From Aldrovandia affinis (lineage: Eukaryota; Chordata; Actinopteri; Notacanthiformes; Halosauridae): a DNA stretch of 64,000 nucleotides. Each line of letters starts with the position of its first letter. Position 1 is the stretch's first letter. A program made the translations under genes and the position numbers. The stretch spans positions 6,815,666 through 6,879,665 of the forward strand of contig JAINUG010000037.1 of NCBI GenBank assembly GCA_029706075.1, given 5' to 3'. The notes beneath the pieces are model-generated. The model saw only the letters and a program-made list of their open reading frames with translations. It did no database searches and was not told the origin of the DNA. Below, one piece after another: positions 36,181 through 48,507 of the stretch.

Positions 36181-39100
36181 CCCCTACATGCTCCTCTGTG
36201 ATTTATGGTCTGATCTGAGCCTGTTGGGAGTTGACAGTCGCTTTCATTTTCTTATATATATTTTTTCCCTCCCTGCCAAGGTCACCGCGGAGCGAGAAGC
36301 GGGCCCTCCAAGTTTTCAGCGTTCGTCCTCCGTCACCCTTCCCCTGGCCAGGGGCCATGAATCATTCCGTCTTCGAATCGAGCTCCCTGACGCCTCCTTT
36401 CCAACAAACCTGCCCGACTTCCGCAATCTTTCTTCATTCTCACTAACAATTTGGTAATGAAATATTGATTTTTAGTTAGATTCAAATAGATGTTATTAAG
36501 TTTGCATTGATAAATCGTTCCCTCGCCCGGCCTGGAAGTACCTCAGTCAAACCTTAACTACGCAGTCATACCTGGTGATGTATTCGTTTGAGGTATGTGT
36601 CACCCCTCTCTGCCCGACTCACACTAAGACAAGGGTGTCTATCCTAATTGCTGCTACTCCGGGGACGAGATGTAATTTCAGCTGATTTATTCTCAAGGAA
36701 TTCCTCCCTTAAAAAGAAATATCCATTGTCAATGTGAACACGTTATGAGCTCCATTGTAGCCAACGTATAAAGAGAAAGCATTGGACTTGGCTCTCACCT
36801 AAAGGAGGCAACTTTAAGACATCAAAAAAGTGATTTCACTATGTTTTTTAATGGCCGAGTGCCACAGAGGAGCCGCTCCGTTCTTTTTCGGAATGTACCA
36901 GAACATTTAATGGCTCGCTGGCGGTGTCATGGGGTCTGTGTTAAATGTTATTGTTTACAACAGTGTGACCCCCCCGGTTCCCTTTACCAAGAGAGTAGCC
37001 AATCATTTTCAGATATCATATCATATCAATATCTTGTCTACTGGGGCCATCCGATCCTTGTAATTGTAGGTTCAAATGAATTCTCTCCTTTGGTTGTTTC
37101 TATTACACCGAGGGCAGTGGCGAAATATGACTGACAGAAATTTGTACCTGAACAAGGGGGCGGTCGGATCCTGTTTCGCTGTTTTAACATAATAATTACA
37201 GTACACCGTACAGAAGTTTAAAAAGTGTCTCAGTACTGTCCTCGTTCACTGCTAAGGCAGTCTGATTTCGGTAGCCATTGATAAGCTATTCTGGTGAATG
37301 AGCAGCATGCCTTACATGGCCTAATGTGAATAAAAATGAGTTCGAAATGTGGGGATGAACTGAAATGTAATTTCACATCGGCTGTTTTTGAACGTTGAAC
37401 ATTTTGTTTGAAATATTGACGTCATTTGGTCAAATTGGCTGGAAAACTGCTGGTCAGCTTTTTTTTTTTTTTATCAGTCGATTTTTGGTTGATAAGGCTC
37501 GTCCAAGCAAATGCTATGTGATCGTATTCATCGCGGACGACGATCCCATGGAAAAAGGGAAGAGAAAGCAAATGAAGTCCATGCAACTGAAAAAAAGGCT
37601 GGGGCTTCTTTTTAGTTGGGGACGTGCGGCTGTCTCTGGGGACAGCGCTTTCATCACGTGCCGGGGTCCCTCTGTCACATTGATTAATGTGCGGACACCC
37701 AAACAGACCACGGACATCAAGTTCCTCCGCTCTCGCCGACACGTGCACGACATCACCGCCGGCTCTGGCATAAGCCCGCCGCAACCCCGGGCTAAGAAAA
37801 CATCCATTTGACATATTCTAAACAAACACGTAGCCACACACACTCAGCCTAATGCACAGGAATGCTCATGAACTCCCATCCCCTAACAATCTGTCAGGCG
37901 TATTCGCATATCTGGTGGTAATACTTTCAACAATGTGAAACGTTGGACCGTTACCAATTTTTTTAGTTTTTTTTGTTACCTACCATAGAAGGTTAAATGA
38001 CATTGATCCTCTGCTAACTTGGAATATTCTAACTACCGGTTGAACCTAGTCAGGTGTAATATCCCTCAGCTGCTATCGCAGTCTCACACTGATGTGTTAG
38101 CGAAGGTCCCTCCGTATTATAACAACTGTATGGAAATGCTGTTCGCTGCGGTTTGTAACAAACCAGGGTTTTAGCGGGGGTGCATGCCATTTGCCTGTTC
38201 TTTACAAAGGTTGTTAGAGAATGGGGTGGGGGTAGGAGTTGGGAAGAGCATTGATTGTGGAGAGTGTGCTCGCCCCAATTAAATGCCTCAGCTTTGTCCT
38301 CTTACTGTGTTGCACTCTCGCGAAAAAGACCTGCCAATGCCTGGTTGATCTGCGGCCAACAGGGTAATTCGTTGTTAAGGATCAACGGTCATTTACCATC
38401 CCCCCCACCCCACCCCCCTTCGTCCTGACTGCTGCTGCAGACATCTAACTGAGCATTATCAAACAAACCGCATTAAAGTAAAATCGCACTATAATGATCT
38501 TATTGACGTCTGTGGATGTTGATAGTGTGCTTCCTTTTTTATAGAAATCTAAATCACCGGTTGATGTTTTCAAATTTAATGAAATAGTATCTCATATTTT
38601 TTTAAACAAATCATTGCCTTTAATTTTTGTAAAGCATAGGAATGTTAATAAAAATTCCTGCGGTGCATATACATCATAGCCATAGCAAATTGTGTAGACC
38701 TATATGAGGCTGTGACCTACATCAGCTTTTGCCACATCCGTTAGAGGTATGTAACCTTGCTCTCCTAGCTGCGTTGAGATTCTAGGACATATTAAATCTT
38801 GATACTGGGGACTGTATTGAGAAGAGCCTGTGTCTAGTGGTATACGTAGATAACCCATGTTATTAGCTACCTGATGGTCAATCAATAATTTACTTCCTCA
38901 GCAGAGTGGGCGAACCTCGCCTCTCCAGATGAGTATCTCTTTGTGCCACGGCAATAATTGGTAGCTTCTCAATCTGAGCTTTGTTGATGGAGTTTGCGCA
39001 TTAAAATAAAGGAGCCGCAGTCCATCTCCCTAAGAATGTAAATTTGATGTGCTCAAATTGATTGAGCTTTCATTCCAAAGTACTAAAAATAAAATGCATT

Positions 39101-40370
39101 TTCATGACATTTGGAGTCAAAGATAATTATTTTCCTTATTATATGAATTTGAAATGTAGATGCTTATCAGTTTTGAATTGGACTCAGCATCGGCGAAGTG
39201 CAAATTTGAATCCCCCCACGTCGATTTCTCAGCAGAACGTGATTATCTACAATGTATAGTTCCTGATGCCAACTGATTCCTGTGTGGTTGCATTTGAAGT
39301 GCAATAATGACGATGATGTCAAAACACATTCCCCCTCCCTCTATAGCCCCGTCTATCCAGATGGGGTAAAAGTGAATTAGAAACTACTGTATCATCGAGT
39401 ACAATTATACTGTGCATGTACAGATTTTGAGAAACTGACCTGTTCCCCTTAGTTCAGTTCATCTGCACTCATAATGTTAATCTTTAACTGTGATGGTAGG
39501 ATTATAATACTGATAACTGAAATTATACACAGCACTGCATTAGGAGGAAGTGGCTCATTAAGCCTTTGCCCCAATGATGCCCACAGGCAGAAATTAAGCA
39601 TTTCTACTCAGGGAAGTAAGTTGTGAAATGTGGGGTTGCCCTCTCTAAATGAAGATCAGAGGCACATTTAAAAGCGTAAAATGCATTGTGTTTATGAAAT
39701 GGCTACATTTCTGGAGTTTGGCTTAACTTGATGGGGTTTTTTTTGTTTTCAAAAAGTCCCCTTCTTAGATCAGGAGAAAAAAAGTGCACAAGATTTCTAC
39801 TGAAGCTGCATCGCAAATTGTATTGTACTGTTATATTTTTTCCTCTTTGCGTAGAGCAAAAAAGCTTGAAAATTCTCAGTAGAGGACCAAACATCAAATA
39901 TTGTCAATTTAATTTAAGCCCTCCATGCCACTCCCAAAATTACAAAGACACCTGAGTAAGCAGGGAAGTATGCTCATGCATTATTTTACCCTTGAATGTA
40001 TCCTTCCCATTCCTCTCTCAGCTTCCTGTGATATTATTCAAGAGATCTTCTCAGGCGAGCTTGAGGGAAGTATTCTGGCCAATGTTGTACAGAGCTGTCA
40101 GGAGGCACAAACTCCGTGAGAAGCAGCGAAGTTGACAGTCTTTAGAGCATCTGACCATCACAGCTTGTCCTGAGCGGTCTCGTTGGCGAGGCACCAGGGG
40201 ACAGGGGTAGGTTGGGGGGCGCCCGTTTCACCCGCACTGGCGGCTGTCAGAACCGGATCAGCGGGCTGGGCATTCTCGCTGGCACAGTTCAGCCACGGGC
40301 TCCGCTGGGAGGCCCTGCCAGAGGACCACTCAGAGCAGGGAGCCTGGCACTTCCTGGCCTTTCCCTCCCC
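36181..40370. other. Single-copy stretch with regulatory-like blocks
   Basis: No gene or transposon recognised. The interval 36181-36800 is mixed-composition sequence that ends with two same-orientation SOX-type CCATTGT words at 36723 and 36752. The interval 37640-37800 is GC- and CpG-rich. A C-rich tract at 38400-38418 could form a quadruplex on the minus strand. The interval 38880-39250 again looks constrained. The 130-138 codon frames at 37395-37814 overlap on opposite strands and have no domain. Confidence 0.5.
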
Positions 40371-40373
40371 CCC

Positions 40374-40377
40374 ACAC

Positions 40378-40413
<36 letters not shown>

Positions 40414-40495
40414 TCACTCACTCACACCCACACACTCACACACTCAAGGATACACGCATAAACGCAGACACTCACACGCACACGCACACACTTTA
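40374..40495. repeat. CA-rich compound microsatellite
   Basis: CA runs interrupted by CG, CT (ACTC tandem) and CC units. Open frames rich in Thr/His across it are artefacts. Confidence 0.9.
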
Positions 40496-40635
40496 CTTTA
40501 ATCAGAGGATAGACAACCGTCCAGGCTGGACCACCCCTCCATCACCTCGCTCAGGCTCCATAGTGACCGCATCCACAGAGGAGGAGCTGGTCCAGAGGGC
40601 CTGAAGTCAGGATGGCAGTAGAACCCTCTACCCTC

Positions 40636-40658
40636 GAGGTTAGGGGACCCCTAACCTC
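40636..40658. repeat. Perfect 11-bp palindrome with 1-base loop
   Basis: GAGGTTAGGGG, one A, then its exact complement CCCCTAACCTC. It lies 15 bases before the larger nested palindrome and has the same one-base-loop design. Confidence 0.95.
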
Positions 40659-40673
40659 AACACAGTATTACAC

Positions 40674-40812
40674 AGTATTACGTTTTGTATGCTTACACAC
40701 CTATTCCCAGAGGTGTGTCAGCATGCCCCTAATAGGGGTATACTGACACACCTCTGGGAATACCCGGGATCGCTGCAGGAAAAATAAACCTGTTCTCACA
40801 AAACGTAATACT
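40674..40812. mobile_element. Nested palindrome, MITE or foldback candidate
   Basis: Outer arms: AGTATTACGTTTTGT at 40674-40688 and its perfect complement at 40798-40812. Inner arms: 40702-40731 and 40733-40762, 30 bases each, 28 of 30 complementary, separated by a single base. Of the two mismatches, one would be a G-U pair in RNA. Outer arms 139 bp apart resemble the terminal repeats of a small MITE, with a core that is itself nearly a full palindrome. I found no clean target duplication (ACAGTATTAC is directly repeated at the left edge), so its class is unproven. Confidence 0.7.
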
Positions 40813-42548
40813 ATAACAAAACATGCAACTCAGCTGTGTTCATTACAGAAAGATGAGAGTTATGCTTTTTTCCTATTTTAAAGGCTATCCTTTCCCTCAG
40901 AAAAACCTGTACTTGTCAGTATGTTAGATTTTTTTTAAACTGCCAAGCAATTCTGAGGGCAACATTTCTGTTTAATAATGTATCAGCACGCAGCAGACAC
41001 ATTCTTCATCATAGTAGTAAGGAACAATGGCCCTTTAGGAAAAGGAACAATTACATAGATTAGGAAATCAAAGCATCCCAATTTCTCATTATTCAGTTTC
41101 CACATCCACATTTTTCAAAGGACAAACCTTTCACTAAAACGAAACGAACGCCTCGCATTCGTTTAACAACAGACACTTGAGAGACAACACCTCAATCAAT
41201 ATATTTCTCCACATTTTCTCTTTTCTCCTCTGCTAATGTTAATGTTCACCCAATCCTCCTCTTTAAAAGCCATTACCATCCCTCCATCTGGGATAATCCT
41301 CAAAGATCTGTCATTTCAGATAAATATATATCTATAAATATATATATATTTTCTTCTTCTTTGGAGGGAGGAGAAGTAGGAATATTTAGGGGCGGAACAT
41401 CAATCTTGCTGCGTTTTGCTTATCGGCGAGGTAATCAATGTGATGCGGGAGGGATTAGCCGGTAAAAAGTGGGCTCTGATGGCCAACCCACCGCCGCCAT
41501 GATTCATGAGCAAGGAGTGACACTTTAACGGCTCTCAAAACCAATAATCACACAGGTAGGGGCGCGCCGAGCCACGGCACTGATATTGCACTCAAGGTCA
41601 GGACAGAGGCCCGGAAACTGCTCAGACTTCTGATAAACATGCCTCTCCTCCGCACAGCTGCTCCTCGCCCACTTGCCGCGGCCCCACAGCCTCCCAAAAG
41701 CCAGGTGTCCATTTCCGGGCCCCTGGCCGGCCTACCAAATGCAGCGCTAAAGCGAGAGAGAGCGCGCGATGGAATACTAGCTTCTGATTTCATAAACCGC
41801 CTCAATCCCATTGTTTTATTTATTCTTTATTGATTCTTCTTTTTTAAATTATTCCCCTTTGGCAAATATTCAGGTTCCTCCCCAGTAAAAAATTGAGATG
41901 TCAGGCAGAATAAGTGCCTTGCAACCGGGGGGTTGGATTAGTACTTTCAGCCTCTGACACGTTCCTGTTTCTGGTCAGGGACCTGCCTCCTCCGCCGTCC
42001 CGTCACCTGTCAGTGGTAAGCCGCATCTCTCGGGCCACGTCAAACATCCGCTCAGTCAAACCCCTCTGCCTACATGTCTGTTCGATGCAAGGAAAGGAAA
42101 CCGTAAACGATTTGTCAGCACTAGATGCGCCACGCGTCCCTCAATTACCTGTAAATGCGATGATCTAATATGCAAAGCTTTGACAGACACAACGCGTTCG
42201 GAGGTCCTAAAGAGCTTTGCGAGATTAATATTGTAACGAGCTGAATGAGAACACTGTGAGTCACTGTTTTTGAACTGTCTGTTGGTTTCCTAAGGTCTCA
42301 GGGCCTTTTGAGCCATGTGTTTGAAATAAAGGCAGCCCAAATTTTATACCCAGTCAAAGTTCAGTCACTTGGCCATTTGGCCTGTTCCAAAATTCATGGA
42401 AAACCAGATCCTTTTTTATCCAAGTATTGAACTCCGCTCAAACTATGAATGCATATGACATTCTTTAGGAATTTAGGGAGTCTTGTAAAATGTCTTGTAA
42501 AATGCCACAAGGAAAAAACGTTTCCTTGTGGATGAACACAATTACTTA
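40813..42548. other. Single-copy stretch, regulatory-like
   Basis: No gene or transposon recognised. The interval 41270-41530 is notable: TATA-rich sequence, then a block with CTTATCGG, AGGTAATCAATGTGATG and GGGATTAGCC (an OTX-type GGATTA core). The interval 41540-41770 is CpG-rich. The motif TCACCTGTCA is at 42003-42012. Open frames here have no domain. Confidence 0.5.
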
Positions 42549-42550
42549 CT

Positions 42551-42752
42551 GGGCGGCAGTGTAGTATAATGGTTAGGGAACTGGACTTGTAACTCAGAGG
42601 TTGCTGTTTCGATTCTCAGGTGGGGCACTGCCGTGGTACCCTTGAGCAAGGTCTTTAACATGAATTGCTTCAGTAAAATATCCAGCTTAATAAATGGATT
42701 GTATGTAAACTGTGTGCGTCGCTCTGCATAAGAGCGTCAGGTAAAATGTACT
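42551..42752 (+). mobile_element. tRNA-derived SINE, second copy
   Basis: Same family and orientation as the copy at 9216-9466: GGCAGTGTAGTATAATGG, then TAACTCAGAGGTTGC, B-box-like GTTTCGATTCTC, CCTTGAGCAAGG, AATTGCTTCAGTAAAA and the tail. The 3' hairpin at 42721-42735 keeps its GCTCT/AGAGC stem, but its loop is GCATA instead of GGATA. The tail is shorter, without the CTGCTAAATG word, and ends GGTAAAATGTA. It is more diverged than the first copy, so probably older. Confidence 0.85.
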
Positions 42753-43930
42753 ACCATTTTGAACATTGTGGTGCACATACGCTAAAAGTAGTCTCATACA
42801 AATAGAAAACTTTCTATTATTCTTAATAGATAAAACATCAACATACACGCTGGCAATGAACAGGGGATATGTGCATGCACTGCACAGTTGGGGTAGCTAC
42901 TGTGAGTCGTATAGATTTTGAACCAGGGGAAGAATATGGCCTTTCACCGTGGCACTGAACCAACGCTGTGGAGAAACATCACTTTTATGAAGACATTGAT
43001 GGGGAACCAGCACACATGTTTTGTAAAGTTAAATGTGAATATTCCACTCTTGCTGTTCATATTGTTTAAATCAAGGTCAACTATTTGGGGGAGAGGTTTT
43101 GGCTCTCACTTTTTTAAAACAGAAGATGTTCCAAGATCTGTTAAATATTCAACAAAGCAACATATAAACAGGAAAAATATATTTGTGAAAGTAGCAAATT
43201 ATATATAAAAAAATTAAAACAGAGCAAAAACTAATGATTAAAGAATCAGTAATATTGTGTCTAGGGAAATTCCAAAGCTTTTCAATAAAATCTGCACATT
43301 TGTTTTTCGGCAACGTCTGTTGCACGTTATTTCCATTGTTACCGCCCCCTCCTCCCCGGGACACCTTGAAACGCGAAGGACTCAAGCTACCTAAACAAAC
43401 CAACAATCTGCCAGCAACAATCCTTTCAAACCTGGTTTCCTGCTCCACTGGCGCCCCCCTCCCCCGCCCTGCAGCCGTAGTCTGCCATGTAGGCAGCATC
43501 TAGAAGCGGCCGGCCACCCTTCTGCGGGGCCGTGATGGGTTGTTGTGATGGGCTGCAAGTCCATAAACCTGCCTGCTGTCTAGTGTCATGAGAAGAATCA
43601 GCTTTTGCCCGGGAAACGCCATTACTGGCTAATGAGCCATGCAGCTGAATATACCTTCTGCAGCCACTTGATGAAGGCCTCCTGACACACTACACCAGAA
43701 AGATTTTTTTTCGCTCTCTTTTTTTTCTTCCCCCCCGCGAGCGCGCACGTGTGTGTGTGTTCTTCCTTATTTTGTCCATCAATCACATCATTAGTCAAAG
43801 CAGACAGGGCTGTCAGCGGGGGCACCGGCGAGGACTGGCAGGAGACGAGCGGACAGGTGTTTGTGCTTCACCCAAAACGAGCGCCTCAGATAAGCCGCCC
43901 AGTCAAGGCCCATCTCAGGGGCAAGAATGT
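42753..43930. other. Noncoding stretch
   Basis: No gene recognised. The interval 43320-43560 is C- and CpG-richer and followed by a mixed block to 43690 that looks single-copy. Short T- and GT-runs lie at 43705-43760. Confidence 0.5.
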
Positions 43931-43933
43931 CAA

Positions 43934-44035
43934 TGAGAGGGAGGGAGAGAGGGAGAGGAAGAGAGACAGAGAGAGAGAGAGGGAGAGAGGGTGGGTGTGT
44001 GGGGAGGGGAGGGGAGGGGAGAGGAGGTGGGGGGC
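43934..44035. repeat. Polypurine GA/GGGA tract with G-quadruplex motif
   Basis: About 100 bases of nearly pure purine on the + strand, first GAGAGAGG-type then GGGGA-type. The exact motif GGGGAGGGGAGGGGAGGGG lies at 44001-44019: four runs of four G with single-base loops, a textbook parallel quadruplex. Purine-rich sequence resumes at 44080-44150. Confidence 0.9.
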
Positions 44036-47000
44036 GCGCTTTGCCAATAACCAAACAGCCCTCTTTAAAAAGCCTTTAATTAAAGGAGAGAGAGAGGGGG
44101 AGAAGAAAGACAGAAGAATAAGAGAAAACGGAAGAGGGAAAAAAACAAAACAACTCTCGGTTCCAGATCTGCTCGCACTGTTCAGTTTCATTAGGTTCGT
44201 TGGATCACAGCTGTAACTCCGAAACGCTCCGGCCATGACAACATCTGGCATGCCTCAACAGGGATCCAGCTATCGCTTTTTATATGGAGAGGAGGGAAGA
44301 CAACACGGTGGGGAGAAAATGAAAGCAGGGTTGGAGGGGGGTGAGGGGGGAATGCTGGCTTAATTAGACTTACAGGTGAACAGTGAATGACTCACAGGTG
44401 AAAGGAGAATAGATTGTTGTTGGTTGCTTTTATTTTTTATTTTCAAGGAAATTAGTTCCAATGAAAATTGCATAGAGTATACAGGGATAGTGCACACAGA
44501 CTTTTGGTGTTTTTGTTTTGCCAGCAGTGTGCACTTCCTTCTGTGTCGGTTGCCAAGGGCCCCCAGATACAAACATGCACAGATGCAGACGCACAGACAT
44601 CAAACTGTGTCACACTGGTACTGCGGGACTCCGAACAAGCCTTCAGGTTTGTGGAGTACTTTCGTCTCGCTCGCGAACCCCTAAAACCCGACTGCAGCTG
44701 TAGAGGACTTGTTTTCCGTCGTCCCCACAACTCCCACCTTCCACGGCACCCTCCCTACTTCCTGAGGAAATTTATCAAACTAATAGGTTTATTAATAATG
44801 TTTAATGTTCGAGAGCCTTTGAAATAATGAGCGAATACGTCCGTGCCAAGAATCTCTGCAACCAGCAGAGCTGTTTGCATGGCGCACGCATCGGTTAGAT
44901 ATAAATATATATATTTATTTTACTTTATTAACATGATTTAATGCTTCTTAAATCCCAGATGCCGTATTTCCTTCGTCCCGTCCTTTAGAGCCCTCTTAGT
45001 CTCCCTCCAATCTGTGCATTATTTTTCCTCTCTCTTTTTTTCCCCCCATTTAATGTTTTTTTCCCCTCTTTCTCCTTCTGGAGGAAACTGTCCCCCGATC
45101 AGCCCCTCCTGATCTATAACACAACAGCCATTCCCGCGCCCCTGAACAGTGTACATTTAAAAATATGCTGCTCATCTGTCTTCATTTGAGGACAGGGTTA
45201 AAAAATAAAACTAATGATTGCTATCAGGGAGAGGATGAGCAGCAGCACCAGTGAAAAGTAGCGCTGCCACATTTTGCCAAGGCTGCCATTTTTCACCCCC
45301 TTGGAAATGGCTGGATATACTTGTAAACATTATTAAAAATAATAACTTAATGTTTCCTCTCTTTGACTTGGCAGCATTAGTGAGGTATTTCCAATTAGTG
45401 TGAGCGTGTGTGTGTGTGTGTGTCTGTGTGTCCCACACCCCCCTCTATGTCTCTCTGGCATTGTGGATCATACACTTCAGTTTGTTTAAAAAAATAATCT
45501 TTCTAATGCAGCTCTTTACCCATTGTCATTCATTGAACTAAATATTGTGTTATGTGCTCCAACCATTACAGATGGCTCTTTGCAAATGTTTATTGGATTT
45601 TCCTTGGTTTAATAATGTGGCTAATAGGGCGAGTTGGGCCTTCATCTGTCCTCCCAGCTATGTTCAAATAGCAGGTGGGGACACCGCTGGCAACTCCAGT
45701 CTTCTGAGGTGTACCGATTTACGGAAAGGGGAAAATTACAATTACTCCATATTGTGCATTAATCTCACGCTTAATCACATCATCACTCTAGATTTTAAAT
45801 TTCAGTCATTGCTTTTATGTTGTAAAATGTTTTACTTGCACAAGTCCCTCCCACTTCTAAAGCGAATTAGGGAAAAGGGAGTGTGCAGTTGGCTTGTTTG
45901 CAGTTAACTTTCACTGTTTACCCACCGATGCCTATTTTCTTATTTCATATATATTTTCTCAAACTCATAATACCTGTCTGCTATGTGCGAAACCTTTATT
46001 TAATAGGTGGTTTTGAATTGGGAACAACTTGACTCAAAATGTAGCTGAGAACAGTCAAGCCCAATTCAGCCTGTCAACACTACTAAGAAAAATGCACCCA
46101 CTATATTTCAAATGTATACACTTACCGCACATACATCTTTTTTTATGCCAAAAATGTCCATAATCATACTTTATACGCATTAAAGACCACACGTGTTCAT
46201 ACAACAATGCAAAAAGAAATGTTTGCATCCCATGTTTTGTGTATTAAAGTTGATCTCCGAACAAAGTAGAACATGTTCCCCCTGTGGAAAGATAATTATA
46301 TCGAAAATAAAAGCTTGAAAGAAAGAAACAGACGGGGTATTGAGTGATGCTGCCAAATGCTTTGAGGGCCACCTGTCCATAAATATATAAATAGAGACAC
46401 AATCCCCATTTGTTTCTGAGGTAAACTAAGAAGGTTCATGCTTTCTGGTGAAATATTGTGCCTTCCCGTTAAACAAAGTATTACCTCTTCCAAGGCATCA
46501 TTTGTTCTCACCTTTTTTTAGCGTGGTGCGCGGTGACAAGTCGGAATGCACACGAGGTCAACTCCTGAATCTTGATTATGCTGTTTTTATTCCCCCGCGC
46601 CCAAGCCATTGATTTGTACATCTAGTTTACCTTGTTTTCTTATCCATTTGTGACATTCTACAACGGCCCCCATCGAAAAAAAGTGTCATACAAATAAATT
46701 ACAGCTCGGGACGTATGCATTAAATAATTTTATAAATGAACTTTAGAAAGGAGGGAAAGGCAGCGGGGGAGTGTGTGTGTGTGTGGGGGCTCGGACTTGG
46801 TTTACCGCGGCCGGTCGGCGGGATCATTTTGATCGTGTTGTCATGTGTAATGAAGCGGGGCCCCATCATTAATCAAAGGAACCGATCGGATAAGTAATTT
46901 AGGCAATACTACTTACCACAGGACATGCTGGTCACTGGGAATGCATGGAAATACCCAGAGATCAATAGCACTCCTCCGCACCCCAGCAGTTGAAAATCAG

Positions 47001-47384
47001 TTTCTAATTTGGCATATTAGAAACATAATAGCAGTTATGGGCCTCGTTCACGCAGGAAACAGGGGGGTTAATTAACACGATGCACTTGAAGTTTGAAGCG
47101 CTCGCACTCGCGCTCTGGCTTTAATTACCAGAGTAAAATTAAATGCTCATTTCAAGTATTGAGCAACAACATCAAGCCTGCATTCAGCAGATTCGGGGAG
47201 GCTACCCGACGCTATGCACAAAGAGCATAAACAAAGCGAGGACGTGCAGGTATTGGACATCGGCTCTAATGTCCGTTTTAAGGACCGTGAATCACGCCAA
47301 CCCCTACACCGTGTTCAATATTGTATCATTTATTTGCTAATCAGACGTTATTATCCGGGGTGAGTTACAGGACATATTGTTATT
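44036..47384. other. Single-copy stretch, regulatory-like
   Basis: No gene or transposon recognised. Blocks at 45220-45380, 45550-45890 and 46540-46920 look like constrained noncoding sequence. The last contains CATTAATCAAAGG (adjacent homeodomain and TCF/LEF cores at 46867-46879). A short (GT) run with TCT interruption lies at 45405-45430. The 120-codon + frame at 45545-45907 has no recognisable domain and lies in AT-rich sequence. Confidence 0.5.
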
Positions 47385-47515
47385 CTTTACCATGTTTACA
47401 ACTGTGCATTTAACAAATAATTTTCTGACTGGCAACCATGCTTAAGGGTACCATATCAGTGCTTAAAATGGGATTTAAACCTGCAACCTTCTGAGTTTGG
47501 AACCTGCAACCTTCT
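47385..47515 (-). mobile_element. Decayed tRNA-SINE head fragment
   Basis: On the minus strand a B-box-like region (complement of GGGATTTAAACCTGCAACC) lies next to remnants of the CCCTTGAGCA segment of the SINE family at 9.2 kb. The words AACCTGCAACCTTCTG occur twice, 24 bases apart, a small internal duplication. No 3' tail is visible. Confidence 0.4.
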
Positions 47516-48473
47516 GCAATCTCCAGACATATGTATTCGCTTGAAATAAAAAAAATAAAACCCAAGAGATGTGTGCAGTACTGTATGAAATGTGTGAAAT
47601 AGAAGCTACATTTTCACAAGTAAAAAGCTCCTGACCAACTGAAGCGCCAGCTACTGAAATATGGCCCCCCTCCTGGATACTGGAGTGTGTGGGATCCCCA
47701 TGCCTTCAGCTTCGTCTGTAAACACGCCGCAAACACAGAGGCAATGCACAGTGTTTTTCAGTATGTTCGGCGCGTGTTGCGGGGGAAATATCTGACACCG
47801 GCTGAGGCACAGCGACGCTGTTCACCCACCATAACTAGCTGTGCGATTTATTGATAGAGCGCAGAAGTGACAGAAGTCGCAGGATTGGAGGCGTCACGTC
47901 GGGCAGACAGCCTGCGAGGGGGACGAAGGAAGGAAGCGATCTTCTCACCGCCGAGATCAGCGCCGGCCCGCCCGCGTCAAAGTCAGCCGCCGCTCCCGCC
48001 TTCCTCCTGCGGGTCTCACGCTTCGAAACCCAACCCTGTTTTTCCAGGAAAACTGTCGGGAAATGTGTTGATTCTTCCCCGCGATCATTGTCAAGAATGG
48101 TTGAAAGCTTTTTAATTGGAGAGGGCGAGGCGGGTCTGATGGGCTTAATGTATGGTGCAGTCAAATCTTATAACGACCTCTCCAGGGACCGACGTCTCGC
48201 AAGCGCTTTTAATAGACAGGTGATTTTTTTAACATAGTGTTTGAGGCACGTTATATTCAAATGAGGGAGTTACAGGAAGGTAGCACTCATTTGGTGATAA
48301 GACGTTTTTAACGCGCTTGATTGAGATTACTGTCAGCTTCCGTTGCGAGCGTTGCCGTCTGTGATGAAAACCCTCATTTTAATAAGGAGCCGGTGGATCA
48401 CCCATCACCTGTCACGTGTCAGAACTGTAGAGGGTCTTATAAAACACGTCTGATAGACCATTATCCTGTTTTA

Positions 48474-48477
<4 letters not shown>

Positions 48478-48504
<27 letters not shown>
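48478..48504. repeat. (TA)n microsatellite
   Basis: An uninterrupted run of about 13 TA dinucleotides. Confidence 0.95.

Positions 48505-48507
<3 letters not shown>

Noticed and set aside
36060-36190. TATA-box promoter near 36113
   Set aside because: One TATATAAAC word and a C-rich block without an initiator or downstream gene are not enough.
37395-37814. 130-138 codon genes on both strands
   Set aside because: Frames overlap on opposite strands, include a poly-Phe/Lys stretch from a T-run, and show no domain.
43930-44220. 155-codon Arg/Glu-rich frame
   Set aside because: Arises from the GA/GGGA purine tract. The opposite strand gives Ser/Leu-rich frames of similar length.
45545-45907. 120-codon protein gene
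   Set aside because: AT-rich single-copy DNA, no recognisable domain and unremarkable start context.
47851-48237. 128-codon basic protein gene
   Set aside because: GC-rich sequence with overlapping minus-strand frame, no domain, no promoter or splice context.
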